Of a stretch of DNA of 64,000 nt, positions 9,201 through 18,569 are shown piece after piece (position 1 is the first letter of the stretch; every line of letters begins with the position of its first letter). The stretch is from Desulfovibrio sp. (lineage in GTDB: Bacteria > Desulfobacterota > Desulfovibrionia > Desulfovibrionales > Desulfovibrionaceae). A program made the translations under genes and the position numbers. The notes beneath the pieces are model-generated. The model worked only from the letters and a program-made list of their open reading frames with translations, did not search any database and was not told the DNA's origin. The stretch is from NCBI GenBank assembly GCA_022839785.1, contig JALHJW010000013.1, positions 1-64,000 of the forward strand, read 5' to 3'.

Positions 9201-11426
9201 TCAGGCCACGGGCAGTTCGATGACGAAGACGGCCCCGCGCGGCTGGCCCGCACGCACACGCAAAAAGCCGTGGTGGTCGCTGACGATGCTGCGGGCGATG
9301 GTCAGCCCCAGGCCCGTGCCGCCCTTCTTGCGCGAGAAATAGGGCTCGAAGACGCGGCTGCGCTCGCCCTCGGGCAGGCCGGGGCCGTCGTCGCGCACCT
9401 CCACCACCACGAGCTTCAGGATGGCGTCGTGCATCGCCTCCACCTCCACGCTGCCCTTGCCCTCCAGGACCTCGGCCGCGTTGCCCAGCAGGTTCAGGAA
9501 CACGCGCCGCATGCCCTCGGGGTCGAAGGCGATGCGGGGCAGCTCGTTCCTGATGCGCAGCGTCCAGGAGATGCCGGCGTGGCTGGTGGCGAAGACCTTG
9601 ACCACCTCGTCGAGCAGAGGCGCGAGATCGCCGGGCCGGGGCGCGACCTCGGGCAGCTTGGCGAAGGCCGAAAACTCCTGCACCATGCCCTGCATCTGCT
9701 CCACCTGACGCACGATGAGCCGCACCGACTCCTTGAAGACAGGGTCCTCGATGCTCCCGCCGAACTTCTTCTCCAGCCGCTGCGCCGAGAGCTTGATGGG
9801 CGTGAGCGGGTTCTTGATCTCGTGCGCGATGCGCCGGGCCACCTCGCGCCAGGCGGCCATGCGCTGCATCTTCTCAAGCTCGGTGATGTCCTCGATGACC
9901 GCCACGAAACCGGCCCGGCCGCCGTCCGCCAGCTTCAGCTCGACCACGTTGACGAGCAGCTTGACCTCGCGGCTGCCCAGGGACAGCGTGACCTGCTCCT
10001 GCCACTGCTCGGCCGGTCCGCTTCCGGCCAGGCGCACCATCTCCCGCAGCAGCCCGAGGTGCTCCCCGTCCAGCGCCTCCTCCGGCCTGCGCCCCACCAG
10101 GACTCGGGCGTCCAGGCCGAGCATGGACTCGGCCGCGCGGTTGACCGTGTTCACCCGCCCCTCCCTGTCCAGGGAGACGACGCCCGCGGTGATGTTGTTC
10201 AGCAGGGCCTCGATGTAGGAGCCGCGCGCCTCCAGTTCCATCTTCTGGTGGCTGAGGCGCTCGTAGGCCTGGGTCAGCCCCTCGCGGCTGGACTGCAGGT
10301 CCTCGGCCATGCGGTTGAAGGACTGCACGAGAAATCCCAGTTCGTCCGTGGACTTGTCGTCCAGGCGCACGGCCAGGTCGCCGCGCGCGATGCGCTGCGT
10401 GCCGATGGCCAGGGCCTGGACCGGCGCGGACAGCTCCTTGGCCAGACGGAAGCCGAACCAGATGGAGCCCAGGATGATGCTGCCCGTGACCAGCCCCATG
10501 GTCAGGGAAAGCGCCATCTTCAGGGGGTTCTTCAGCGTGCGCAGCTTCTTGTACTCCTCCACGCCGCCGACCACCCGGTCCATCTTGGCCAGCATGCCCG
10601 GCCCCAGCCCCTCGCCGAGCACGAGGAAGCCCGTCCTGCCCTTGTCCACGGCCATCACGGCGATGACCACGTCCTGCTCCGGCCCGGACAGCAGATTGGC
10701 CACGTAGGGCTTGTCCTCGCCCAGGGCCTTCCAGTCCGTGGCCGCCTTGAACTCCCGCCAGGGTTCGGCGAAGCCCGGATCGGCGTGCCAGTTCTGCTCC
10801 TTCAGCTCGGGCGAGACCACGCCGATGAGCCCCAGGCCGAACTGCGCCTGCTTCTCCGTGAGCAGCGCGTCCATGCCCGTGCCGCCCCAGGTGAAGCGGC
10901 GGCCCCGGATGTCGGCCTCGATGCTCGTCGCCACCTTGCCCGGCCGGTCGCGCAGCAGGGCGTAGATGTCCTGCCCCAGCCCCAGGGACTGCTCCATGGA
11001 GCCCTCGATCTGCGACTGGAACCAGTAGTCGATGCCGGTGCGCACGAACTGCAGGGCGATGAAGAACATGAGCATGGTCGGCACCAGGGAGAGGACCATG
11101 AAGGAGAGCACCAGTCGCGTGCGCAGCCGCGAGCCGAGCACGCGGCGCTTGCGGTCCAGGGCCAGCTTGACCATGTTGCGGATGACCACGAAGAGGATCA
11201 CCGCCAGAAGCACGAAGTTGAAGTTGAAGATGGGCAGGAAGAGGTAGGAGTCGAGGCCGATGTAGCGCAGCTCGATCCAGGTCATGACCACGATGACGAT
11301 GACGCCGAGCACGGCCAGCCACAGTTCGCGCTGGCGGCGCTTGCGCTCCCGCGTGGAGTCGCCGGTGACGTTGATGCGCTCCCGGTCCGCGGCGGATTCG
11401 CCCCAGTCGGGCCCGGAACCGTTCAT
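9201..11426 (-). CDS. NtrY-like membrane sensor histidine kinase
   Basis: 741 residues. Several TM segments lie in the first 130 residues (VLGVIVIVVMTW, FNFVLLAVILFVV, LVLSFMVLSLVP), followed by a periplasmic region of about 170 residues, another TM, HAMP (RIARGDLAVRLDD), PAS, HisKA (ARRIAHEIKNPLTPIKLSAQ) and HATPase (NLLGNAAEVL, DDGPGLP, GGTGLGL). This order and the PLTPIKLSAQRL motif are characteristic of NtrY. It should phosphorylate the NtrX-like regulator at 4846-6237. ATG at 11426 was chosen; a GTG 12 bp upstream has too little room for its RBS. It begins 28 bp after the DUF4390 gene. Confidence 0.87.
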   Translation of the reverse strand: MNGSGPDWGESAADRERINVTGDSTRERKRRQRELWLAVLGVIVIVVMTWIELRYIGLDSYLFLPIFNFNFVLLAVILFVVIRNMVKLALDRKRRVLGSRLRTRLVLSFMVLSLVPTMLMFFIALQFVRTGIDYWFQSQIEGSMEQSLGLGQDIYALLRDRPGKVATSIEADIRGRRFTWGGTGMDALLTEKQAQFGLGLIGVVSPELKEQNWHADPGFAEPWREFKAATDWKALGEDKPYVANLLSGPEQDVVIAVMAVDKGRTGFLVLGEGLGPGMLAKMDRVVGGVEEYKKLRTLKNPLKMALSLTMGLVTGSIILGSIWFGFRLAKELSAPVQALAIGTQRIARGDLAVRLDDKSTDELGFLVQSFNRMAEDLQSSREGLTQAYERLSHQKMELEARGSYIEALLNNITAGVVSLDREGRVNTVNRAAESMLGLDARVLVGRRPEEALDGEHLGLLREMVRLAGSGPAEQWQEQVTLSLGSREVKLLVNVVELKLADGGRAGFVAVIEDITELEKMQRMAAWREVARRIAHEIKNPLTPIKLSAQRLEKKFGGSIEDPVFKESVRLIVRQVEQMQGMVQEFSAFAKLPEVAPRPGDLAPLLDEVVKVFATSHAGISWTLRIRNELPRIAFDPEGMRRVFLNLLGNAAEVLEGKGSVEVEAMHDAILKLVVVEVRDDGPGLPEGERSRVFEPYFSRKKGGTGLGLTIARSIVSDHHGFLRVRAGQPRGAVFVIELPVA

Positions 11427-11454
11427 CCGCTCGTCCACCCTCGCCCCGCAGCCG

Positions 11455-12042
11455 TCAGTAGGAGAAGTCGAGCCGGTAGGTGGTCGCGCCGATGACGTCC
11501 CAGGACCAGAAGAACAGCGTGGTCCTGATCCAGCCCGGCACGTCCTTGCGCGCCAGACGCATTTCCAGGTCCAGCACGTAGTCGTTGCCGCGCTCCAGCC
11601 CGTCCCAGGGCGCAAGCTCCAGGATGGCGTCGGTCCAGAACCTGCCCAGCAACTCGCCGAGGTCCTTGCCCTTCGCGCTTTTGCCGCCGTCCGGCGGGGA
11701 GACGTGGAACTCCTTGCTCAGGGGGTCGTAGCCGATCAGGGTGGCCATCTCCCGTTCGGCCAGCGTGGCGTCCATCCAGGCCGTGCGCCGCCGCGAGAGA
11801 GTGACGCGGGCCATGAGGCCCAGCTCCGCGCCGTCCACGATCTCCGCCTCCACGCGGGAGAGGTCGTCGATGTGCATGGAGAAGCGCGCGGCCACGTTGC
11901 CCGAGCGGTTGTCCAGCACGAGCTTGTCCAGGATCAGGCGCTGCGCCTGGGCCGGGGCCGGGGCGAGCAGGCAGGCGAGAAGAGCCAGCCAGGCCAGGAC
12001 CGGCAGCGCCGGGAGCATGCGGGAGATGGGTCGTGTCTGCAT
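11455..12042 (-). CDS. DUF4390 domain protein
   Basis: 195 residues with a signal peptide or N-terminal anchor (ALPVLAWLALLACLLAPAPAQA) and a periplasmic beta-rich domain matching DUF4390 (RLILDKLVLDNRSGNVAARF at the start, FFWSWDVIGATTYRLDFSY at the end). Members are commonly encoded just before NtrY-type kinases, as here, which suggests a periplasmic partner of the kinase. That role is inference. It is the first gene of the operon. Confidence 0.75.
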   Translation of the reverse strand: MQTRPISRMLPALPVLAWLALLACLLAPAPAQAQRLILDKLVLDNRSGNVAARFSMHIDDLSRVEAEIVDGAELGLMARVTLSRRRTAWMDATLAEREMATLIGYDPLSKEFHVSPPDGGKSAKGKDLGELLGRFWTDAILELAPWDGLERGNDYVLDLEMRLARKDVPGWIRTTLFFWSWDVIGATTYRLDFSY

Positions 12043-12093
12043 TGTCGTCCGAAAAGAAAAAGTAAATAAGGAGCCTACGCCAAGCGGGCGGCT

Positions 12094-12122
12094 TTGACAA
12101 CAGAGCCCGCGGGAGGTAGCGT
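12094..12122 (+). promoter_or_regulatory. Candidate sigma-70 promoter of rlmH
   Basis: TTGACA (12094-12099), 17-bp spacer, TAGCGT (12117-12122), about 37 bp before the rlmH start. The -35 box is perfect and the -10 box is weak. Confidence 0.45.
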
Positions 12123-12158
12123 GCGCTCCGTTCCCCCCGCCCGCCGGAGCAGTCCGCC

Positions 12159-12626
12159 ATGAAACGCATCCTCGTCGTCGCCGTCGGCCGCCTCAAGACC
12201 TCCTGGTGCAAGGAGGCGGCGGGCCACTACCAAAAACTCCTCTCCCGCCACTTCAGGCTGGAGTTCGCCGAACTGAAGGACTCCCCGGCCGCCCTCCCGG
12301 CCCCGGAGCGCGTCCGCCTGGAGGGCGAGGCCATCCTGGCCAGGCTGCCGGAGCGCTGCGCCCCGGTCTGCCTGGACGAGAAGGGCCAGAGCATGGACTC
12401 GGTCCGCTTCGCCGAGTTCCTGCGAGACCTCGTGGAGGGCGGCGAGGAGCCGGTCTTCATCCTGGGCGGCCCCTACGGCCTGGACCCGGCGGTGCGGCGG
12501 CGCGCCCGGGCCATGCTCGCCCTGAGCCCCATGACCCTGCCCCACGAGCTGGCGCGCGTGGTGCTCTGCGAGCAGCTCTGGCGCGCCGTCTCCATCTGGC
12601 GGAACATTCCCTACCACAACGTCTGA
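12159..12626 (+). CDS. rlmH: 23S rRNA (pseudouridine1915-N3)-methyltransferase
   Basis: 155 residues, the standard RlmH length. SPOUT-class knotted methyltransferase that methylates pseudouridine 1915 in helix 69 of 23S rRNA, using SAM. Family marks are visible: LDEKGQSMDS, FILGGPYGL, LSPMTLPHELARVVLCEQLWRA and a C-terminal PYHNV that aligns with the usual PYH end. A candidate promoter lies just upstream. Followed by a small unknown gene on the same strand. Confidence 0.95.
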   Translation: MKRILVVAVGRLKTSWCKEAAGHYQKLLSRHFRLEFAELKDSPAALPAPERVRLEGEAILARLPERCAPVCLDEKGQSMDSVRFAEFLRDLVEGGEEPVFILGGPYGLDPAVRRRARAMLALSPMTLPHELARVVLCEQLWRAVSIWRNIPYHNV

Positions 12627-12707
12627 GCCCCGGGCCGCCCATTGACCCTCCGGCGCGCTTGGGGCATGGACACGGACGGGCGGCAGGCCCGCAGGGAGAT
12701 GCGCGAG

Positions 12708-12926
12708 ATGATCGACTTCGACTACATCGGCAAGGTCCGCGAGTACATCGAGAGCGGCAGGCTCGAAGAGGACTTCGCGGACGGTTCGCAGAACAAGAAG
12801 TACCAGATCCTGGAATTCCTCGAAGCCCTCATGGACACCGCCGAGCTGGCCGACGAGAAGGCCACCCGGATCATCTTCAAGGACAGCTACCTGGAAATCG
12901 CCTCGGGCGTGAAGTTCCAGAAGTAG
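12708..12926 (+). CDS. Small conserved-looking hypothetical protein
   Basis: 72 residues, acidic and helical (YIGKVREYIESGRLEEDF, QNKKYQILEFLEALMDTAE). Not recognised. The ATG at 12708 was chosen for GGGAG 9 nt upstream; in-frame ATGs at 12699 and 12666 would give up to 86 residues. Its codon use matches its neighbours, which supports a real gene. The last 40 bp overlap the 3' end of rsmG on the other strand. It may be co-transcribed with rlmH (about 80 bp gap). Confidence 0.6.
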   Translation: MIDFDYIGKVREYIESGRLEEDFADGSQNKKYQILEFLEALMDTAELADEKATRIIFKDSYLEIASGVKFQK

Positions 12927-13588
12927 CGCCGTCCGCCCGGGGCCTCGTAGTCCGCCGCCGGGGGCAGGAGCCGCCAGCCTTCCGGGACCTCGTCCGGTCC
13001 GGGCGGCGGCTCGTTGGCCATGACCAGGCAGACCCCGCCGGGCGCGAGCAGGCCCGCCGCCTCGGTCAGGTATTCCCGCCAGGGCAGGAAGGCGCGCGAG
13101 ACCGCCAGGTCCGCCCGGCGCAGCTCCTCCGGCAACTCCTCGGCCCGGCAGCGCCGCGCGAAGACGCGCGGCAGGGCGAGCCGGGCCAGGACCACGCCCA
13201 GGAACAGGGCGCGCTTTTCCCTCGGCTCGATCATGTGGTACGCTCCCGCCTGCCAGAAGATGCGCAGCGGCACGCCCGGCAGCCCGGCCCCGGCCCCGAG
13301 GTCGAGGCAGAGCGGCGCGGCGGGCAGCCCGCCCGCGGCCTGCAGGACGGACAGGTGGCCGGCCAGATGCACGGAGTCCAGGACCAAGTCGTCCAGGGCC
13401 TCCTGCCAGGAGCGCGCGCCCACGAGGTTCATGCGCGCGTTCCACTGCATGAGCAGGTCGAGGTAGAGCGTCAGGGCCTCGATGCGGTCCGGCGCGGCCT
13501 CGACGCCTGCGCGGCGCAGGCGGCCGGCCACCTCCCCGGGCCGGGGAGAACCCCCGAAGGGCTTGTGCTGGGCGGGTTTGCGAGGCAC
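12887..13588 (-). CDS. rsmG: 16S rRNA (guanine527-N7)-methyltransferase
   Basis: 233 residues. SAM-dependent Rossmann methyltransferase for G527 of 16S rRNA. Motif I is LDLGAGAGLPGVPL, followed by EPREKRALFL and AVSRAFLPW, as in RsmG (GidB). The N-terminal helical segment WNARMNLVGARSW is also typical. It runs convergent with the small gene at 12708 and divergent from fabD. The 20-residue N-terminal tail (MPRKPAQHKPFGG) is basic and may be shorter in vivo. Confidence 0.93.
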   Translation of the reverse strand: MPRKPAQHKPFGGSPRPGEVAGRLRRAGVEAAPDRIEALTLYLDLLMQWNARMNLVGARSWQEALDDLVLDSVHLAGHLSVLQAAGGLPAAPLCLDLGAGAGLPGVPLRIFWQAGAYHMIEPREKRALFLGVVLARLALPRVFARRCRAEELPEELRRADLAVSRAFLPWREYLTEAAGLLAPGGVCLVMANEPPPGPDEVPEGWRLLPPAADYEAPGGRRYFWNFTPEAISR

Positions 13589-13721
13589 GGCGTTTCCCCT
13601 TGAAAGGCGGGCTCAAATCCACTATTTCCGCTCGACGGCGGGCGGATGCGGCGCTGCCGCCGGATGCCCTCCGCGCCATCGCCTAGCCCCTGCGCACAGA
13701 CCAGTCAAGGAGCAACCACAC

Positions 13722-14672
13722 GTGAGCGAGATGAAGACGACCGCCCTGCTCTTCCCGGGACAGGGCTCCCAGGAAAAAGGCATGGGCCGCGCCCTGGCCG
13801 AGGCCGACGGCGCGATCATGGACCTGTGGCTCAAGGCGGAGAGGATTTCCGGCGCGGAACTGCGCGCCGTCTACTGGGAGGGCGAGGAGGCCGACATGGC
13901 CCAGACCCGCTGGCTCCAGCCCGCCCTGACCGTGGTCAACCTGAGCGTCTTCCTGGCCCTCGCGGGCCGCGTGCAGCCCCTCTGCGCGGGCGGGCACTCC
14001 CTGGGCGAGTTCGCGGCCCTGGCCGCGGCCAGGGCTCTGTCCGTGGACGACGCGCTCGCCCTGGTCTGTCTGCGCGGCCGCCTCATGTCCGAGGCCGGGG
14101 ACGGCAACGGGGCCATGGCCGCCCTGCTCAAGCTGGACCAGGCCGGGGCCGAGGATCTGGTGGCCGCGGCCCGCGCCGCCACGGGCCTTGAGCTGCGCGT
14201 CGCCAACTACAACACCCCGGGCCAGTTCGTCATTTCCGGCCGCAGGGAGGCCGTGGACGCGGCCGCCGCCCTGGCCAAGGAGCGCAAGGCCCGCGCCGTG
14301 CCCCTGGCAGTGTCCGGCGCGTTCCACTCCCCGCTCATGGCCGAGGCCGCGGCCGAGTTCGGCAAGGCCCTGGCCGGGACCGAGGTGCGCGACGCCGCCT
14401 TCCCCGTGGTCATGAACGTCACCGGCGCGCCGGTGCGGGCAGCGGCGGAGCTTCGCGCCGCCGTGGAGCGGCAGATGACCTCCTCCGTCCTCTGGACGCA
14501 GGGCGTGACCGCCATGTGGGAGCTTGGCGCGCGACGCTTCGTGGAGTGCGGCCCCAAGGGCGTTCTCACGCGCATGCTCGTCGCGATCCTCGACGGCAAG
14601 GCATTCAGCGCCGCTTCCTGCGCCGATCCGGCGTCCATCGAAGCCGCCCTGGCGGCCGGAGGCGAGGCCTAG
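13722..14672 (+). CDS. fabD: Malonyl-CoA:ACP transacylase
   Basis: 316 residues. Transfers malonyl from CoA to acyl carrier protein in fatty acid synthesis. Shows LLFPGQGSQEKGMG at the N-terminus, the nucleophile motif GHSLGEFAAL, SGAFHSPLM with the catalytic His, and VECGPKGVLT. The GTG start at 13722 was chosen because AAGGAG (13707-13712) lies 9 nt upstream; the ATG at 13731 is too far from it. argS starts on the base after its stop codon, so the two are translationally linked. Confidence 0.92.
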   Translation: MSEMKTTALLFPGQGSQEKGMGRALAEADGAIMDLWLKAERISGAELRAVYWEGEEADMAQTRWLQPALTVVNLSVFLALAGRVQPLCAGGHSLGEFAALAAARALSVDDALALVCLRGRLMSEAGDGNGAMAALLKLDQAGAEDLVAAARAATGLELRVANYNTPGQFVISGRREAVDAAAALAKERKARAVPLAVSGAFHSPLMAEAAAEFGKALAGTEVRDAAFPVVMNVTGAPVRAAAELRAAVERQMTSSVLWTQGVTAMWELGARRFVECGPKGVLTRMLVAILDGKAFSAASCADPASIEAALAAGGEA

Positions 14673-16325
14673 ATGCGCGCCGCCACCTTCCTCGCCGAGG
14701 CCCTGGGCCGGGCGCTCGCGCCCCTGGGCCTGACCCTGCCCGGACGCGCGGTCATCGAGCCGCCCAAGGACAAGAAATTCGGCGACCTGGCCTGCAACTG
14801 CTGCATGCTGCTGGCCAAGGACGCGGGCATGCCCCCGCGCGCCCTGGCCGAGAAGCTGGCCGCCTCCCTGAGCGAGGGCGAGGCGGACATCGCGGCGGCG
14901 GACGTGGCCGGACCCGGCTTCCTCAACGTGACCTTCACCCCGGCCTTCTGGCAGCGCACCGTGCGCGACGTCCTGGCCCAGGGCGCGGACTACGGCCGCC
15001 TGCGCCTGGGCGCGGGCCAAAAAGCCCAGGTCGAGTTCGTCTCGGCCAACCCCACCGGTCCGCTGCACATCGGCCACGGGCGCGGCGCGGCCATCGGCGA
15101 CTCGGTGGCGCGCATCCTGCGCTTCGCCGGGTACGACGTGACCACGGAATACTACATCAACGACGCCGGGCTGCAGATGCGCCTGCTCGGCGCGTCCATC
15201 CTCCGCCGCTACCGGCAGCTCTTCGATCCCGACCTGCCCATGCTGGAGGAGGGCTACAAGGGCGAATACATCGGCGACCTCGCCCGCGAGGTGCGGGGCG
15301 CGCACGGCCGCGCCCTGCTGGACATGCCCGAGGCCGAGGCCGCCGACCTCTGCTACCGGTACGGCATGGACGCCATCATGGCGGGCATCCGCAAGGACAT
15401 GGACGATTTCCGCGTCGGCCACGACGTCTTCTTCTCGGAAAAATCCCTGCACGCGGCTGGCAAGGTCGAGGAGGCCTTCGCCTTCCTGCGGGAGCGCGGC
15501 CACCTCTACGACAAGGACGGCGCGCTCTGGTTCCGCACCACGGACCTGGGCGACGACAAGGACAGGGTGCTGCGCAAGTCCACGGGCGAGCTGACCTATT
15601 TCGCCGCGGACATCGCCTACCACCTGGACAAGTTCCGGCGCGGCTTCGACCTGGTCATCGACGTCTGGGGCGCGGACCACCACGGCTACATCCCACGCAT
15701 GAAGGCGGCGGTGGAGGCCATGGGCAAGGACCGCGAACAGCTCCAGATCATCCTGGTGCAGCTCGTGAACCTGCTGCGCGGCGGCCATCAGGTGGCCATG
15801 TCCACGCGCTCGGGCGAGTTCGAGGAGCTTTCCGCGGTGCTGCGCGAGGTGGGCACGGACAGCGCCCGCTTCATCTTCCTCTCGCGCAAGGCGGACTCCA
15901 AGCTCGACTTCGACCTCGACCTGGTGAAGCAGCAGTCCATGGACAACCCGGTCTACTACGTGCAGTACGCCCACGCCCGCATCCGCTCCGTGGCGCGCAA
16001 GGCCGGGGAGGCGGGCGTCAGGCTCGACCCGGAGACGGCCGACCTCTCGCTCCTGACCACCGGAACCGACCTCGACGTGCTCAAGTGCCTGGAGCGCTGG
16101 CCCGAGGCCGTGGAGGCCGCGGCCCGCTCCCTCTCGCCGCACCACGTCAGCTACTACCTGCAGGAGCTTGCCGGGCTGCTGCACCGCTACTATACGCTGA
16201 ACAAGGTCCTCGATCCGGCCGCGCCGGCTCTGACCCGCGCCCGCGCCGCCCTGCTCTCGGCCGTGGCCGCGACCATCGCCACCGGGCTGGACCTGCTCGG
16301 CGTGACGGCCCCGGAAACGATGTAG
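14673..16325 (+). CDS. argS: Arginyl-tRNA synthetase
   Basis: 550 residues, class I synthetase. N-terminal additional domain (about 1-115), HIGH motif in SANPTGPLHIGHGRGA, a catalytic domain including WGADHHGYIPRMKAA and the KMSKS-equivalent loop MSTRSGEF (lysine-free, normal for ArgS), and a C-terminal DALR anticodon-binding domain with HHVSYYLQELAG. Charges tRNA-Arg, one gene of which lies in this window at 35913. Between fabD and the SPOR gene with no spacing on either side. Confidence 0.96.
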   Translation: MRAATFLAEALGRALAPLGLTLPGRAVIEPPKDKKFGDLACNCCMLLAKDAGMPPRALAEKLAASLSEGEADIAAADVAGPGFLNVTFTPAFWQRTVRDVLAQGADYGRLRLGAGQKAQVEFVSANPTGPLHIGHGRGAAIGDSVARILRFAGYDVTTEYYINDAGLQMRLLGASILRRYRQLFDPDLPMLEEGYKGEYIGDLAREVRGAHGRALLDMPEAEAADLCYRYGMDAIMAGIRKDMDDFRVGHDVFFSEKSLHAAGKVEEAFAFLRERGHLYDKDGALWFRTTDLGDDKDRVLRKSTGELTYFAADIAYHLDKFRRGFDLVIDVWGADHHGYIPRMKAAVEAMGKDREQLQIILVQLVNLLRGGHQVAMSTRSGEFEELSAVLREVGTDSARFIFLSRKADSKLDFDLDLVKQQSMDNPVYYVQYAHARIRSVARKAGEAGVRLDPETADLSLLTTGTDLDVLKCLERWPEAVEAAARSLSPHHVSYYLQELAGLLHRYYTLNKVLDPAAPALTRARAALLSAVAATIATGLDLLGVTAPETM

Positions 16326-17165
16326 ATGGCCCAGGAAAAACAGAGAAGAAACGGCAAGGACGCCGCCGCGCCGCGCGCCGGGATCACCCTCAGCCCGGGC
16401 AAGGTCACGGCGCTGTGCGTCCTGGCCGTCTTCGCCGTGGCCTGGGCCTTCGTGCTCGGCGTGGTCGTGGGCCGGGGCTACCGGCCGGAGACGGCCGTGC
16501 CCGAGATCGACCGGATCATGCCCGCGCCGCCCGCCCAGAACCAGACCGCGGACCTCGGCGTGCTGAAGCCCGAAGAGCTGAACTACATGGACCAGCTCTC
16601 CAAGACTCCGTCCATGCCGCCCAAGGCCGCCCAGGCGGCCAGGGAGGCGAGCGAGAAGGCGGCGCGCGAGGCCGCCGAGAAGGCCGCGAAAAAGAAGGCC
16701 GAGGCGGCCAGGGCGACCAGGACGGAGACGCCCAAGGACGCGAAGAGCCCGGGCAAGGACGCGGGCAGGACGGCGGCCAAGACCGCCCAGCCGCCCGCCC
16801 CGGACGGCGTCACGGCGCAAAAGGCCGTGCCCGCCCCGGCTCCGGCCGCCATGCAGGTCCAGAAATCGCCGCCGCAGGCGGCCAAGGTCCCGGAGGCCGC
16901 GAGCGCGGACGAGGCCGGACGCCGCTTCGCCTACGTCTATCAGGTGGCGGCCGTGGACAACCCGGCTGGCGCCCAGGCCCTGGCGAACAAGATCAGGACC
17001 ACGGGCCTCTTCGCCACGGTGGAGGCCACCTCCGTGAACGGCAAGACCTGGCACCGCGTGCTCGTGCAGTTCCGCGGCACCCCGGACGAGACCCGGGAGA
17101 TGAAGGAGCGCCTGGCCACGGTGGGCGTCGACCGGGTGATCATGAAGAGCAAGAGCCCGCTCTAG
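16326..17165 (+). CDS. SPOR domain inner-membrane protein
   Basis: 279 residues: a basic N-terminus, one TM segment (about 27-48), a long Ala/Lys/Pro-rich linker (about 95-195) and a C-terminal SPOR-type domain (about 200-275; YQVAAVDNPAGAQALANKI, VEATSVNGKTWHRVLVQF). SPOR domains bind denuded peptidoglycan at the division septum, so a role in division or cell-wall remodelling is likely. Starts directly after the argS stop and ends the fabD-argS run. Confidence 0.85.
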   Translation: MAQEKQRRNGKDAAAPRAGITLSPGKVTALCVLAVFAVAWAFVLGVVVGRGYRPETAVPEIDRIMPAPPAQNQTADLGVLKPEELNYMDQLSKTPSMPPKAAQAAREASEKAAREAAEKAAKKKAEAARATRTETPKDAKSPGKDAGRTAAKTAQPPAPDGVTAQKAVPAPAPAAMQVQKSPPQAAKVPEAASADEAGRRFAYVYQVAAVDNPAGAQALANKIRTTGLFATVEATSVNGKTWHRVLVQFRGTPDETREMKERLATVGVDRVIMKSKSPL

Positions 17166-17315
17166 CCCGAAAGAGGACCCGTCCGGCCGCTCCGGCTTCC
17201 CTTTCCGGCGGCTTCGTGGCATGCAGGGACCGCCCCGGGGCGCGCGCCGGGGCGCGACCACACGCACCCCGGCGGCCCGGCCTTCCGGACCGCCGTGCAA
17301 CCCGGACTGGACCGC

Positions 17316-18569
17316 ATGGCCGACGCCCCTCTCGTCTCCGTCGTCATCCCCGTCTGCAACAACTGGGAGCTGACCCGCGCCTGCCTTTCCTCGTTGCGCG
17401 CCAAGGCCGGGGCCGTACCGCTGGAAGTCCTGCTGGTGGACAACGGCTCAGGCGACGCCACGGCCAGCGAGGCCGGGCCCCTGGGCCGCGCCCTGTTCGG
17501 CGGGGGCTTCCGGCTGCTGCGCCGGGAGGAGAACCTGGGCTTCGCCCGGGCCACCAACCTCGGGGCGCGCGAGGCGTCCGGGCGCTACCTCTATCTGCTC
17601 AACAACGACACCGCGGCGGCCACCGACCCCTTTTCCGCGCCCATCGCCCTGCTCCAGTCCGATCCCGGGCTCGGCGCGGCCGGGCCGCTCCTGCTCTATC
17701 CGGGCGGCGAGCGCATCCAGCACCTGGGCATCGCCGTGGCCCACGGCGTCAAGTGCGCGCACCTCTACCACCTCTTCCCCGCGACCCATCCCGTGATCAC
17801 CCGCCCGCGCCGCCTGCAGGCCATCACCATGGCCGCGTTCTGCGTGGAGCGGGCGCTGTACGAGCGGCTGGGCGGGCTGTGCGAGGAGTACGTCAACGGC
17901 ATGGAGGACGTGGACTTTTGCGCGCGCATGGGGCGGTCCGGCCTGGCCTGCGCCGTGACGCCGGGGGCCGTGGTCTTCCACCTGGCCGGGCAGAGCGCCG
18001 GGCGCTTCGCGCGCGATGCGGCCAACAGCCGTCTGCTGGCCGCGCGCTGCGCCGACCTGCTCAGGCCGGACATGGACGCCCTGGCCCGGGCCGACGGCTA
18101 CCTGCTGCGCCTGACCCCCTGGCTCGACCCCTACCTCGTGCCCGAACCCGGCCGCGAACAGGAGCTGAACGCCGCCTGGGAGGCCAGGCCGGACGTGGAG
18201 GTCCTGCCCGGCCTGCTCGACCTGGAGCCGTGCTGGAGGCGCGGCTGGGAGGCGTGGGCCGGCCACCTCGCCGCCGCGGGCGACTTCGCGGGCGAGACGC
18301 GCGTGCGGGCCCGGCAGAGCGCCTTCCTGCCCACACCCGAGACCTTCGCCGCCCTGGCCGTGGCCGCCTCCCGGGCAGGCGACCGGGAGCGGCTGGCCAA
18401 GCTGGCCGAACAGGAGGAGCGGCTGCGCGCCGCGCTCTCCAGGCCCGCCGCCCTGCGCGCCCAGGCCAAGGCCTCGCTGAGCCGGGCCGAGTCCCTGGGG
18501 AACGAGGCCCTGGCCGGGCTCCTGCGCGACTGGCTGAACGAACACGCCGCAGCCGGAGCACACGCATGA
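17316..18569 (+). CDS. Family 2 glycosyltransferase
   Basis: 417 residues. GT-A domain in the N-terminal 260 residues: PLVSVVIPVCNNWELT, LLVDNGSGDAT, a YLLNNDTAA motif in the DxD position, and NGMEDVDFCARM as the ED acceptor motif, most like rhamnosyl-type transferases. The C-terminal 150 residues are helical and unassigned. ATG at 17316 was chosen; a GTG at 17295 is possible and neither has a strong RBS. Its stop overlaps the next transferase start (ATGA), so the pair is one unit, probably for surface polysaccharide. Confidence 0.82.
   Translation: MADAPLVSVVIPVCNNWELTRACLSSLRAKAGAVPLEVLLVDNGSGDATASEAGPLGRALFGGGFRLLRREENLGFARATNLGAREASGRYLYLLNNDTAAATDPFSAPIALLQSDPGLGAAGPLLLYPGGERIQHLGIAVAHGVKCAHLYHLFPATHPVITRPRRLQAITMAAFCVERALYERLGGLCEEYVNGMEDVDFCARMGRSGLACAVTPGAVVFHLAGQSAGRFARDAANSRLLAARCADLLRPDMDALARADGYLLRLTPWLDPYLVPEPGREQELNAAWEARPDVEVLPGLLDLEPCWRRGWEAWAGHLAAAGDFAGETRVRARQSAFLPTPETFAALAVAASRAGDRERLAKLAEQEERLRAALSRPAALRAQAKASLSRAESLGNEALAGLLRDWLNEHAAAGAHA

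Noticed and set aside
17231..17254. 8-bp GC-only hairpin between the SPOR gene and the glycosyltransferase
   Set aside because: Such stems are expected by chance at this base composition and there is no T tract.
13683..17300. A 1205-residue antisense open frame opposite fabD and argS
   Set aside because: Runs antisense to clear genes, with His/Gly/Arg-rich composition typical of GC-rich shadow frames.
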